From an uncultured Bacteroidales bacterium (GTDB taxonomy: Bacteria > Bacteroidota > Bacteroidia > Bacteroidales > UBA932), in contig CAJOHK010000001.1 in assembly GCA_905234285.1 (NCBI GenBank), positions 69,375-133,374 of the forward strand: DNA of 64,000 bases, given 5' to 3'. Under the pieces are notes generated by a model. The model saw nothing but the letters and a program-made list of their open reading frames with translations, ran no database searches and was not told the origin of the DNA. Below, piece after piece: positions 31,067 to 39,105 of the stretch. The first letter of the stretch is position 1; each line of letters opens with the position of its first letter. Position numbers and translations under genes: made by a program.

Positions 31067-34000
31067 TTAGAAAGTAAGTTTTAAGCCACCGGAAACCGTA
31101 CGCAGGGCCGTATAAACAGCCGAGGTAGAGGAGGTAACTCCCTGACGGGGATCCATACCCTGACGGGCCGACAGCACAAAGAGATTGTCACCGGAAACAT
31201 AGAAGCGGACAGCTTCAATCTTAATCTTGCGGGTCCACTTCTGGGGCAGGGTATAGCCCAGCGTTACGTTGTTCAGGGACAGATAGTTGGAGGAGGTGAG
31301 CCAGCGGTCACTGGTCTCGGCGGTATATTTGTCGGCGTTGTCTACACGGGGAACATCCGTTACGTCACCGGGCTTCTGCCAGGACTTGAGGATATCCATG
31401 TGCCAGTTTTGACCGGCATCGCCGGAGGCACCGCCGTGCATGAGGTTGGCATAGCCGCTGTCGTACAGACGACCGCCCAGCTGATAGGAGAACTGGCAGG
31501 AGAGGTCTACGCCATAGAATTCCAGGGAGGTGCCGAAACCGCCATAAACGGGAGCGGCAATGTTGCCGGTAGGCGTACGGTTGGTAGAAGAGGCCACCGT
31601 GTAGTCGGAGGTCTTGTATTCTTCACCCGTATCTTCGTTCTTGGCCCAGTAGAGCGCCTGACCATCGTCGGGGTCTACGCCGGCGTACTTGACCAGATAC
31701 ATCTGATACATGGAGTCGCCTTCTTTATAGATGCGGGAACCGTCGATGAGTTCGCCGTTGAGCTCGGGAGCCAGCGTAAGGATGGTGTTCTTCACATACG
31801 TGATGTTACCAAAGAGGTTCCAGTCAAAGTTCTTCTTGCGGAGCACGTTCCAGTTGAATTCGAATTCAACACCGTTGTTCTTCATGGAACCAATGTTCAT
31901 GGGAATGCTGGAATAACCGTTGGAAGCAGCAACCGGCTTGTAGTACAGCATGTCGCGGGAGGTACGGTCGAAGTACTCCAGGCTGCCGCTGAGACGACGG
32001 TCAAAGAGGTCGAAGTCTACGCCGATATTGAAAGCGTTGGTGGTTTCCCAGGTGAGGTCCGGATTACCCTTGTACACAAGGTTGGCATCGGAGAAGACGC
32101 CCTCGGCACCGGTCATCTGATACTGGTCCAGGTAGGCATAGTAGTTGCCGATGCCGTCGTTACCCTGCTGGCCGAAGGAAGCCTTGAGTTTGAGCATGTC
32201 TATCCAGTTGGCCTTGAACCATTTTTCCTTATTGATGACCCAGGCGCCGGAAACGCTCCAGAAGTTACCCCAGCGCTTATCGGGGGCAAAACGGGAAGAT
32301 CCGTCACGACGATAGGAAGCGCTCAGGAAGATGGTTCCGTTGTCGTCGTAGTTGATACGGCCGATGAAACCCTGGGTGGAATACTCGCCGGTGGAACCGC
32401 CGCCGCGCTTCTGGTCGATACCGTTGTTCACAGCCCACACGCCCTCACGATAGAGGTTCTGGCTGGAAGCATAGACGTTCTCGCTCTTGTAGTTGTAACC
32501 TTCATACACAAAGGTGGCATCCAGGTTATGGCGGCCGCCGAAGCAGTGGTGATAGTTGGCCAGGATTTGCTTGGTAAGGCTGCTGGTGCGCTCCTGAGAC
32601 TGGTAAGCGGTACCGCCGTAAGCGGCGCTTTGTCCATAGAGGGAACTGCCGGCATTGTGATAACGGGTGTTATCAATCATGGTGGCAACGGTACCGGTGA
32701 TGGTGAGGCCTTCGATGGGCATCAGGGAAACATACCACTTGCCGTTGAGGATGTCGGACTTGTATTCTTCTACCGTGTAGCTGAGGTCGCCCAGCGGGTT
32801 GGAGATGGACATCCAGTTACGGGTCTTGGGCGTGCTGGAACCGTCACCCCAGTCGTAAATCTTGTTGCCGTTGTCGGTTACAATCTCGTTGCCGATGAGT
32901 TTTCCATCGTCATCGTACAGAGCCTTGCGCACGTAGATAGGATAAACGGGAGCAATGAAGTTGGCAATGTAGAAGGCGTTCATGGAAGAGTTGGTGGTAG
33001 TCTGGCTGTCCGGATAACGGCTGGTGTAGTTGGTGTAACCCATGTTGGTACCAACTTTAAGCCATTTCTTAGCCTGATAGTCCACGGTGGCACGGGTGGT
33101 GAAACGGTTGAAACCGGAACCGGTAATCACACCTTCGTCGGACAGATAACCACCACTTACATAGTAGTTGATCTTCTCGTTACCACCCGATACGCTCAGG
33201 TTGTATTCCTGACGCAGACCGTTGTGGAAAGTAGCATCGGACCAGTTGTCGGCGGTGTAGTAATTGTCACCCTCGGCATAGCCCAGCGTGGCGTTAGGGT
33301 TCAGCTTGCCATTCTGGCCAAAGAGGTTCTGGCCGTCCGGAACGGTGTAAATCTGATAGCCCAGGTTGCCGGGGAACTTGCCGTTGGCATACACATAAGC
33401 ATCGTAGTCGCTGTAGCCCAGGTTGTACTTACCGGCATTGTAGTAGGCCTCATAGAGTTTCTCCATGTAGGTGCCGGTCTGGGTCATGACGTTGTAGTTC
33501 TTGACGGCGCGGGAGTTCACACCTACGCGGGCGTCAAAGTTAACAACGGCGTCATTGCTCTTACCGCGCTTGGTAGTGATCATGATAACGCCGTTGGCAC
33601 CACGGGCACCGTACAGGGCAGCCGAGGAGGCATCCTTGAGCACGGTCATAGACTCGATGTCCTGGGTGTTGATGGCCGAGATGTCACCGTCGTAAGGGAC
33701 ACCGTCTACCACATACAGCGGGGTCATGCTGGCGTTGATGGAGCCGAAACCGCGGATACGCACGGTGGCACCCGTACCAGGCTGACCATTGCTGGACATG
33801 GTTTGTACGCCGGAAACAGCACCGGCGAGGGTGTTGGTGATGTTGGAGGCCTGACGCTTTTCGATGGTCTCGGCCTTTACCGTAGAGGCAGAACCCGTGA
33901 AGGAACTACGCGTGGCAGTACCATAGGCCACCACGATGGTCTCGTCCAGCATTTCGGCGTCGTCTACCAGCACTACGTTGATGCTGGCGCGGCCGTTGAC

Positions 34001-34255
34001 GGGCACATCGATGGGTTCATAGCCCATACAGTTGATTTCCAGAACGCCATTGGTGGGCACGCTCAGGGAGAATGCACCTGCGACGTCTGTCATGGTGTAA
34101 ACGGTATTGTTGCCTTTGAGCACAACGCTGGCGCCAACAATTCCGTTGCCAGCACCGTCCTTAACAGTACCCTTCACATTGATGTTCTGTGCAAGGGCTG
34201 CCGTAGACAGCACTAGCATAACCATGGCTGCGAAAAAAATGCGGATTTTTTTCAT
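31067..34255 (-). CDS. SusC/RagA family TonB-linked outer membrane protein (left operon)
   Basis: Signal peptide, carboxypeptidase-like domain NINVKGTVKDGAGNGIVGASVVLKG, plug LDETIVVAYGTATRSSFTGSA...SMTVLKDASSAALYGARGANGVIMITTKRG. Confidence 0.95.
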   Translation of the reverse strand: MKKIRIFFAAMVMLVLSTAALAQNINVKGTVKDGAGNGIVGASVVLKGNNTVYTMTDVAGAFSLSVPTNGVLEINCMGYEPIDVPVNGRASINVVLVDDAEMLDETIVVAYGTATRSSFTGSASTVKAETIEKRQASNITNTLAGAVSGVQTMSSNGQPGTGATVRIRGFGSINASMTPLYVVDGVPYDGDISAINTQDIESMTVLKDASSAALYGARGANGVIMITTKRGKSNDAVVNFDARVGVNSRAVKNYNVMTQTGTYMEKLYEAYYNAGKYNLGYSDYDAYVYANGKFPGNLGYQIYTVPDGQNLFGQNGKLNPNATLGYAEGDNYYTADNWSDATFHNGLRQEYNLSVSGGNEKINYYVSGGYLSDEGVITGSGFNRFTTRATVDYQAKKWLKVGTNMGYTNYTSRYPDSQTTTNSSMNAFYIANFIAPVYPIYVRKALYDDDGKLIGNEIVTDNGNKIYDWGDGSSTPKTRNWMSISNPLGDLSYTVEEYKSDILNGKWYVSLMPIEGLTITGTVATMIDNTRYHNAGSSLYGQSAAYGGTAYQSQERTSSLTKQILANYHHCFGGRHNLDATFVYEGYNYKSENVYASSQNLYREGVWAVNNGIDQKRGGGSTGEYSTQGFIGRINYDDNGTIFLSASYRRDGSSRFAPDKRWGNFWSVSGAWVINKEKWFKANWIDMLKLKASFGQQGNDGIGNYYAYLDQYQMTGAEGVFSDANLVYKGNPDLTWETTNAFNIGVDFDLFDRRLSGSLEYFDRTSRDMLYYKPVAASNGYSSIPMNIGSMKNNGVEFEFNWNVLRKKNFDWNLFGNITYVKNTILTLAPELNGELIDGSRIYKEGDSMYQMYLVKYAGVDPDDGQALYWAKNEDTGEEYKTSDYTVASSTNRTPTGNIAAPVYGGFGTSLEFYGVDLSCQFSYQLGGRLYDSGYANLMHGGASGDAGQNWHMDILKSWQKPGDVTDVPRVDNADKYTAETSDRWLTSSNYLSLNNVTLGYTLPQKWTRKIKIEAVRFYVSGDNLFVLSARQGMDPRQGVTSSTSAVYTALRTVSGGLKLTF

Positions 34256-34266
34256 AAGCTTTTGGG

Positions 34267-34336
34267 TTAATTAAACATAAATATTGATACAATCACTTAT
34301 TTGCTTGCATCGAATACACTACTAAAGGTCCGTTTA
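34267..34336 (+). repeat. Left 70-bp inverted repeat of invertible segment
   Basis: ttaattaaacataaatattgatacaatcacttatttgcttgcatcgaatacactactaaaggtccgttta; reverse complement of right repeat except T/A at 34315. Confidence 0.95.
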
Positions 34337-34466
34337 CGAATGCACTGACCTTTTCACCTAATGCTTATGATTTATAACAGCGGGAGATTGGTTAAATCCG
34401 TTTTGAGACGTCTGACCGCCGCCTGCCCCGTAAAATGGAAAGTATTGATTATTAATACATTACGCA

Positions 34467-34498
34467 AATTACCCTGCCGGAATTCCGGTAGGGTAATT
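34467..34498. terminator. 32-bp near-perfect palindrome inside the promoter-less end of the invertible segment
   Basis: AATTACCCTGCCGGAATTCCGGTAGGGTAATT; single G/T non-complementary pair. Confidence 0.6.
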
Positions 34499-34557
34499 CT
34501 GCTAAGTTATTGTGTTTCAATTACTTGTGTTTAACGGCCCAAAGGGGTAGGCCGTCG

Positions 34558-34875
34558 TTAAAGTGCTTTTATCTGTTCAATGCTGAGGCCGGTAGCCTTA
34601 GCAATTATCTCCAGAGGTGTGTCCAGCGACTTGAATTTAGCGGCCAGTTCAAGATTCTTCTTTTCCATTCCAGCCTCATAGCGGTCGTTGCCATATTCGA
34701 TACGTTCTTTATCTGATACCATAGCGTTGAAATAGTCTAATTTTGAACTCTCTGGAAGGTCTCTGGTTTGAGCGGCATCTATTACCCTGTCAAAATGAGC
34801 ATCCATACCCTCCGGTTTTCCTGCAAAGTTAGAACTTTCCCTGAAAATATGGAACCATCCCTCCACGTAATTCAT
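34558..34875 (-). pseudogene. C-terminal fragment of Rpn/PD-(D/E)XK family nuclease/putative transposase
   Basis: LDYFNAMVSDKERIEYGNDRYEAGMEKKNLELAAKFKSLDTPLEIIAKATGLSIEQIKAL resembles Rpn-family C-terminal tails; N-terminal nuclease core absent. Confidence 0.5.
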
Positions 34876-34894
34876 CTCTGAAATGGGCTTATTA

Positions 34895-34902
34895 CATTTG
34901 TC
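34895..34902 (+). promoter_or_regulatory. -7-like element TACATTTG upstream of serine recombinase
   Basis: TAnnTTTG, 24 bp before ATG 34927. Confidence 0.45.
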
Positions 34903-34926
34903 AATATAATCAAATCATCAACAGCT

Positions 34927-35517
34927 ATGAATTATGCATACATCAGAGTCAGCACCCAAGAGCAGTCCTATGAGGGGCAGCGTTACCAGATAGAGAAGTG
35001 GAGTGAGCGGCGGCAAATCGTCATACACGCATGGGTGCAGGAAACCGTTTCGGGGACTTGCAGCCTGGAAAAGCGCACCATTGGAAAACTCCTGAGACGG
35101 ATGAAGGCCGGAGACACGCTGATTTGCTGTGAACTGTCACGTCTGGGCCGCAATATGATGATGGTCATGGCCATCCTGAACACCTGCTCCCAAAAGAGCA
35201 TCCGCCTGTATTCCATCAAAGACAGTTTTGAACTCTCCGACTCCCTCAATGCCAAAATCATCGCCTTTGCCTTTTCCCTGGCCGCCGAGATAGAGCGTAA
35301 CCTTATATCTCAACGCACGCGCGAGGCGCTGGCCGCCAAAAAGCAGGCCGGCTATAAGCTGGGGCGACCGGCGGGGGCTTCAAAACAGTGGAAACGCTAT
35401 GAGTCACAGGCACAAACCATACAAAAAAGAATAGAAGGGGGAGAAACAGTGATCCAGATAGCCAAAGAGTTGGGAATTCACAGAAATACACTCTACAGAT
35501 ACCTGAAAACCAGATAA
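34927..35517 (+). CDS. Serine site-specific recombinase (resolvase/invertase, Mpi-like DNA invertase)
   Basis: MNYAYIRVSTQEQSYEGQRYQIEKW...ISGT-like VSGTCSLEKRTIGKLL...ELSRLGRN...AFAFSLAAEIERNLISQRTREALAAKKQAGYKLGRPAG plus C-terminal HTH. Confidence 0.93.
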   Translation: MNYAYIRVSTQEQSYEGQRYQIEKWSERRQIVIHAWVQETVSGTCSLEKRTIGKLLRRMKAGDTLICCELSRLGRNMMMVMAILNTCSQKSIRLYSIKDSFELSDSLNAKIIAFAFSLAAEIERNLISQRTREALAAKKQAGYKLGRPAGASKQWKRYESQAQTIQKRIEGGETVIQIAKELGIHRNTLYRYLKTR

Positions 35518-35696
35518 TAACCCGATTCCCTCCTTTTGCCGACAAGAAATTTATTAAAAATTTAAAATTTAAATTTATCATAAAAGCTTGCAAATTATTC
35601 ACAAATTATAACTAAATTGCGCCTATTACCGCTTTAAAAAGGATTTAGCAATTAAAAAAACTTAATTATATCGCATATAATGCACTATTACAGGCA

Positions 35697-35728
35697 CTTG
35701 CAAATTTCAAATACTTTTGTTTTCTTTG
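35697..35728 (+). promoter_or_regulatory. Promoter-like sequence inside invertible segment, oriented toward right susC
   Basis: CTTG-N20-TTTCTTTG(CAG), with an overlapping TACTTTTG at 35712-35719; ends 20 bp before the right inverted repeat. Confidence 0.5.
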
Positions 35729-35747
35729 CAGCCGAGTTTCGTTTTTT

Positions 35748-35817
35748 TAAACGGACCTTTAGTAGTGTTTTCGATGCAAGCAAATAAGTGATTGTATCAA
35801 TATTTATGTTTAATTAA
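35748..35817 (-). repeat. Right 70-bp inverted repeat of invertible segment
   Basis: taaacggacctttagtagtgttttcgatgcaagcaaataagtgattgtatcaatatttatgtttaattaa. Confidence 0.95.
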
Positions 35818-35829
35818 TCTATCGTGCTT

Positions 35830-38800
35830 ATGAAAAAAATCCGTATTTTTTTCGCAGCTATGGTATTACTGGCCCTGTCGGCCACGGCCTTTGCACAGAA
35901 CATCACTGTGAAAGGTGTTGTGAAAGACTCGGCCGGTGACGGAATTGTGGGCGCGAGCCTTGTGCTCAAAGGCAACAATACCGTTTACACCATGACCAAT
36001 CTCACAGGTGCCTATTCCCTTAGTGTTCCTGCGAATGGTTATCTGGAGGTAAAGTGCATGGGTTACGTAGATCAGGAAATTTCTGTGAACGGCCGCACTG
36101 TCATTGACATTACGCTGGTAGACGACACCCAACTCCTGGACGAGACCATCGTAGTTGCTTATGGTACGGCAACCAAGAGTTCCTTTACCGGTTCTGCCGC
36201 ACAGGTCAAGTCAGAAACCATCGAAAGGAAAGTGGCCACCAGTGTTACCAGCGCCCTGGCCGGTACCACTCCCGGTGTGCAGGTTATCTCCTCCAGCGGC
36301 GACCCTGCCGGCGGTGGAGCAGGAACCATCCGTATCCGTGGTATCGGTTCCATGTACGCCAGCAGCAGCCCGCTGATGATTGTAGACGGCGTCCCTTACG
36401 ACGGTGAAATCTCCGACATCAACCCTCAGGATGTAGAATCCATGTCGGTCCTCAAGGATGCTTCTGCATCGGCCATTTATGGTCACCGCGGCGCTAACGG
36501 TGTGGTTATCATTACCACCAAGAAAGGTAATTCCGGTGATGCTCAGGTAAAGTTCGACGCCCGCGTGGGTGTGAACAGCCGCCTCATCCCCAACTATGAT
36601 GTAATTACCGACCCTGGCCAGTACTATGAGACCTACTTCCAGATGATGTACAACCAGTACCTGTATTCCGGTCACTCGGAGGCAGAGAGCTACGCTTATG
36701 CCAACAAGTATCTGTTTGACCAGAACAATGGTGGTCTGGGTTATCAGGTTTACACTGTTCCCGAGGGAGAAAATCTCATCGGCTACAACTTTAAGCTCAA
36801 CCCTAAGGCTACGCTCGGTTACAGCGACGGTGAATACTATTACATCCCCGACGATTGGTACAAGGAAGCTTTCCACAACTCCATCCGTCAGGAATACAAT
36901 GTATCTGCTTCTGGCAGCGTGGGTAAGGTGAACTACTATGCCAGCGTGGGTTATCTGGATAACACCGGTATCGTGAACAACTCCGGTTACAAGCGTTATA
37001 CCGGCCGTATCAACGCCGATTATCAGGCCAAGTCCTGGATTCGTCTGAGCACGTCCATGAACATTTCCCACACCGATTCCCAAACCGCTGACTGGACCGC
37101 CGACTCCTGGGGCTCCTCCGGTAATATTTTCTATATTGCCAACACCATTGCCCCTATCTATCCGCTGTATGTACGTAAGCTGGATGCCAACGGTAACCCT
37201 TACATTGTAACAGAGAGCGACCGTCTTCTGTACGATGCCAACAACACCAACCAGAAGCGTCCTTCCATTGTGGGCAATGCTATCCGTGACAATGAGTACG
37301 ACCGTACCCAGTCCTATGCCGATGTAATCTCCGGCAAGTTCGGAGCCACCCTCACTCCCCTGAAAGGCCTCACCCTTACCGCCAACGTTGGTTTCACGGT
37401 AGATAACACCCGCGGCAGCTCCCTGAGCAGCCAGTTTGCCGGTTCTGCCAGCACAGACGGTTACGTGAGTGTGGCTCATTCCCGCATGTTCACCGTTAAC
37501 CAGCAGTATCTGGGCGAGTACAAGTTCTCCATTGCCGATGTCCATCACTTCGATATTATGGGCGGCTTTGAGAAATACAACTACACCGCCCAGGGATTGA
37601 GCGGCAGCAACTACCACCTGTTTAACCCGTATATCGGCGAACTGAACAACGCCGACGGTACCGGTTCCATGGTAAGTAACGCCTCTTCTACCAACCGCTA
37701 TGCTACCCAGGGTTTCCTGGCCCGTGTGCAGTACGACGACAACAACACCATCTTCCTGAGTGCCTCCTATCGCCGCGACGCTTCTTCCCGCTTCGCCGAG
37801 GGTCATCGCTGGGGTAACTTCGGTTCCTTTGGTGCCGCTTGGGTTATGAGCAGAGAAAAATGGTTTAAAGCCAAGTGGGTAGACCTTCTCAAGTTCAAAA
37901 TCAGCTACGGTGTGCAGGGTAATGATAGCCTGGGTAGTTACTACCCTTACGCCGACCAGTACTCCCACTCCTGGAGCGAGGAAGACGGTTACAAGCAGGA
38001 GAAGACTTATGTAGGTAACGAAAAACTTACCTGGGAAACTTCTCATTCCTTCAATGTTGGTTTTGACTTTGAACTCTTCAACAACTACCTCAATGGTGGA
38101 TTTGAATGGTTCTCCCGCAAGACCACAGACCTTCTCTATGGCAAGAGCGTTCCCCAGAGCTCAGGTAACCCCACTGGCCAGATTCCTGTGAACGTGGGCT
38201 CCATGCGTAACCGCGGTTTCGAACTCTCCCTGGATGGTGACATTATCCGTAACAAGAATGTGCACTGGACTTGGAATGCCAACTTCAGCCACTATGTGAA
38301 CAAGATTCTGTCCCTGGATGAGAGTGTATCCGAGAATGGTATCCGCAGCGGTAACCAGATTATCAAAGTGGGCGGTTCCATCTACGATGCCTATATGTTC
38401 AAATTTGCCGGGGTAGATCCCGAGACCGGTGAGGCCGAATACTACGCCGAGGTTCTCCTGGACGAGAGCGGCCAGCCCACCAACACTTATGTACAGCGTC
38501 CTACCCAGGAGCAGCTGGACAAGCACCTCACCACCACGGTAAAGACCAAGACCTTCTCCAACGCCACTCAGTACGAGCTGGGCTCCATGCTTCCTAAACT
38601 CTTTGGCGGCTTTGGTACCAGCATCACCGCCTACGGCATCGACTTCAGCTGCCAGCTTTCCTATCAGCTCGGCGGTAAGTTCTATGACGGTTCCTACCAG
38701 AACCTCATGCACACCCAGTCTTCGGCCGGTAGCGCCTGGCACAAGGATGTGCTCAAGGCTTGGCAAAAGCCTGGCGACGTTACCGACGTTCCCCGTAACG

Positions 38801-39099
38801 ACGGCGACATCCAGGTTGCCCAAAGTGCAGTGGACCGCTTTATGGTGAGTTCCAACTATCTTAGCTTCGATAACGTAACGCTGGGTTACACCCTGCCTCA
38901 GAAATGGACCCGCAAGATTAAGATTGAATCGCTCCGTTTCTATGTGGCAGGTGACAACCTCTATGTTCTCACGGCCCGTAAGGGTATCGATCCCCGCTTC
39001 TCCATGGGCGTAGGTTCCATGACCAGCGGCTCCGGTCGCAACACGGGTTACTACTCTGCCATGCGCAGCGTCACCGGTGGTATTACCCTCACGTTCTAA
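35830..39099 (+). CDS. SusC/RagA family TonB-linked outer membrane protein (right operon)
   Basis: MKKIRIFFAAMVLLALSATAFAQNITVKGVVKDSAGDGIVGASLVLKG...LDETIVVAYGTATKSSFTGSA...SVLKDASASAIYGHRGANGVVIITTKKG; ORF track start 35824 (GTG) is 2 codons upstream. Confidence 0.95.
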   Translation: MKKIRIFFAAMVLLALSATAFAQNITVKGVVKDSAGDGIVGASLVLKGNNTVYTMTNLTGAYSLSVPANGYLEVKCMGYVDQEISVNGRTVIDITLVDDTQLLDETIVVAYGTATKSSFTGSAAQVKSETIERKVATSVTSALAGTTPGVQVISSSGDPAGGGAGTIRIRGIGSMYASSSPLMIVDGVPYDGEISDINPQDVESMSVLKDASASAIYGHRGANGVVIITTKKGNSGDAQVKFDARVGVNSRLIPNYDVITDPGQYYETYFQMMYNQYLYSGHSEAESYAYANKYLFDQNNGGLGYQVYTVPEGENLIGYNFKLNPKATLGYSDGEYYYIPDDWYKEAFHNSIRQEYNVSASGSVGKVNYYASVGYLDNTGIVNNSGYKRYTGRINADYQAKSWIRLSTSMNISHTDSQTADWTADSWGSSGNIFYIANTIAPIYPLYVRKLDANGNPYIVTESDRLLYDANNTNQKRPSIVGNAIRDNEYDRTQSYADVISGKFGATLTPLKGLTLTANVGFTVDNTRGSSLSSQFAGSASTDGYVSVAHSRMFTVNQQYLGEYKFSIADVHHFDIMGGFEKYNYTAQGLSGSNYHLFNPYIGELNNADGTGSMVSNASSTNRYATQGFLARVQYDDNNTIFLSASYRRDASSRFAEGHRWGNFGSFGAAWVMSREKWFKAKWVDLLKFKISYGVQGNDSLGSYYPYADQYSHSWSEEDGYKQEKTYVGNEKLTWETSHSFNVGFDFELFNNYLNGGFEWFSRKTTDLLYGKSVPQSSGNPTGQIPVNVGSMRNRGFELSLDGDIIRNKNVHWTWNANFSHYVNKILSLDESVSENGIRSGNQIIKVGGSIYDAYMFKFAGVDPETGEAEYYAEVLLDESGQPTNTYVQRPTQEQLDKHLTTTVKTKTFSNATQYELGSMLPKLFGGFGTSITAYGIDFSCQLSYQLGGKFYDGSYQNLMHTQSSAGSAWHKDVLKAWQKPGDVTDVPRNDGDIQVAQSAVDRFMVSSNYLSFDNVTLGYTLPQKWTRKIKIESLRFYVAGDNLYVLTARKGIDPRFSMGVGSMTSGSGRNTGYYSAMRSVTGGITLTF

Positions 39100-39105
39100 T
39101 TTAAA

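Larger units (their letters stand above)
34267..35817. mobile_element. Putative invertible DNA segment (phase-variation switch) between divergent susC genes
   Basis: Terminal inverted repeats 34267-34336 and 35748-35817 (69/70 identity); encodes a serine recombinase; one repeat upstream of each susC. Confidence 0.85.

Noticed and set aside
31400-34216. 938-aa plus-strand ORF
   Set aside because: Antisense to susC; long only because the opposite-strand codon usage lacks stops; composition is low-complexity-like.
34267-35817. Insertion sequence or composite transposon interpretation
   Set aside because: No transposase of an IS family and no target-site duplication seen; the repeats are symmetrically placed at susC leaders and the enzyme is an invertase-type serine recombinase, so inversion fits better.
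36211-38046. 611-aa minus-strand ORF
   Set aside because: Antisense shadow of right susC.
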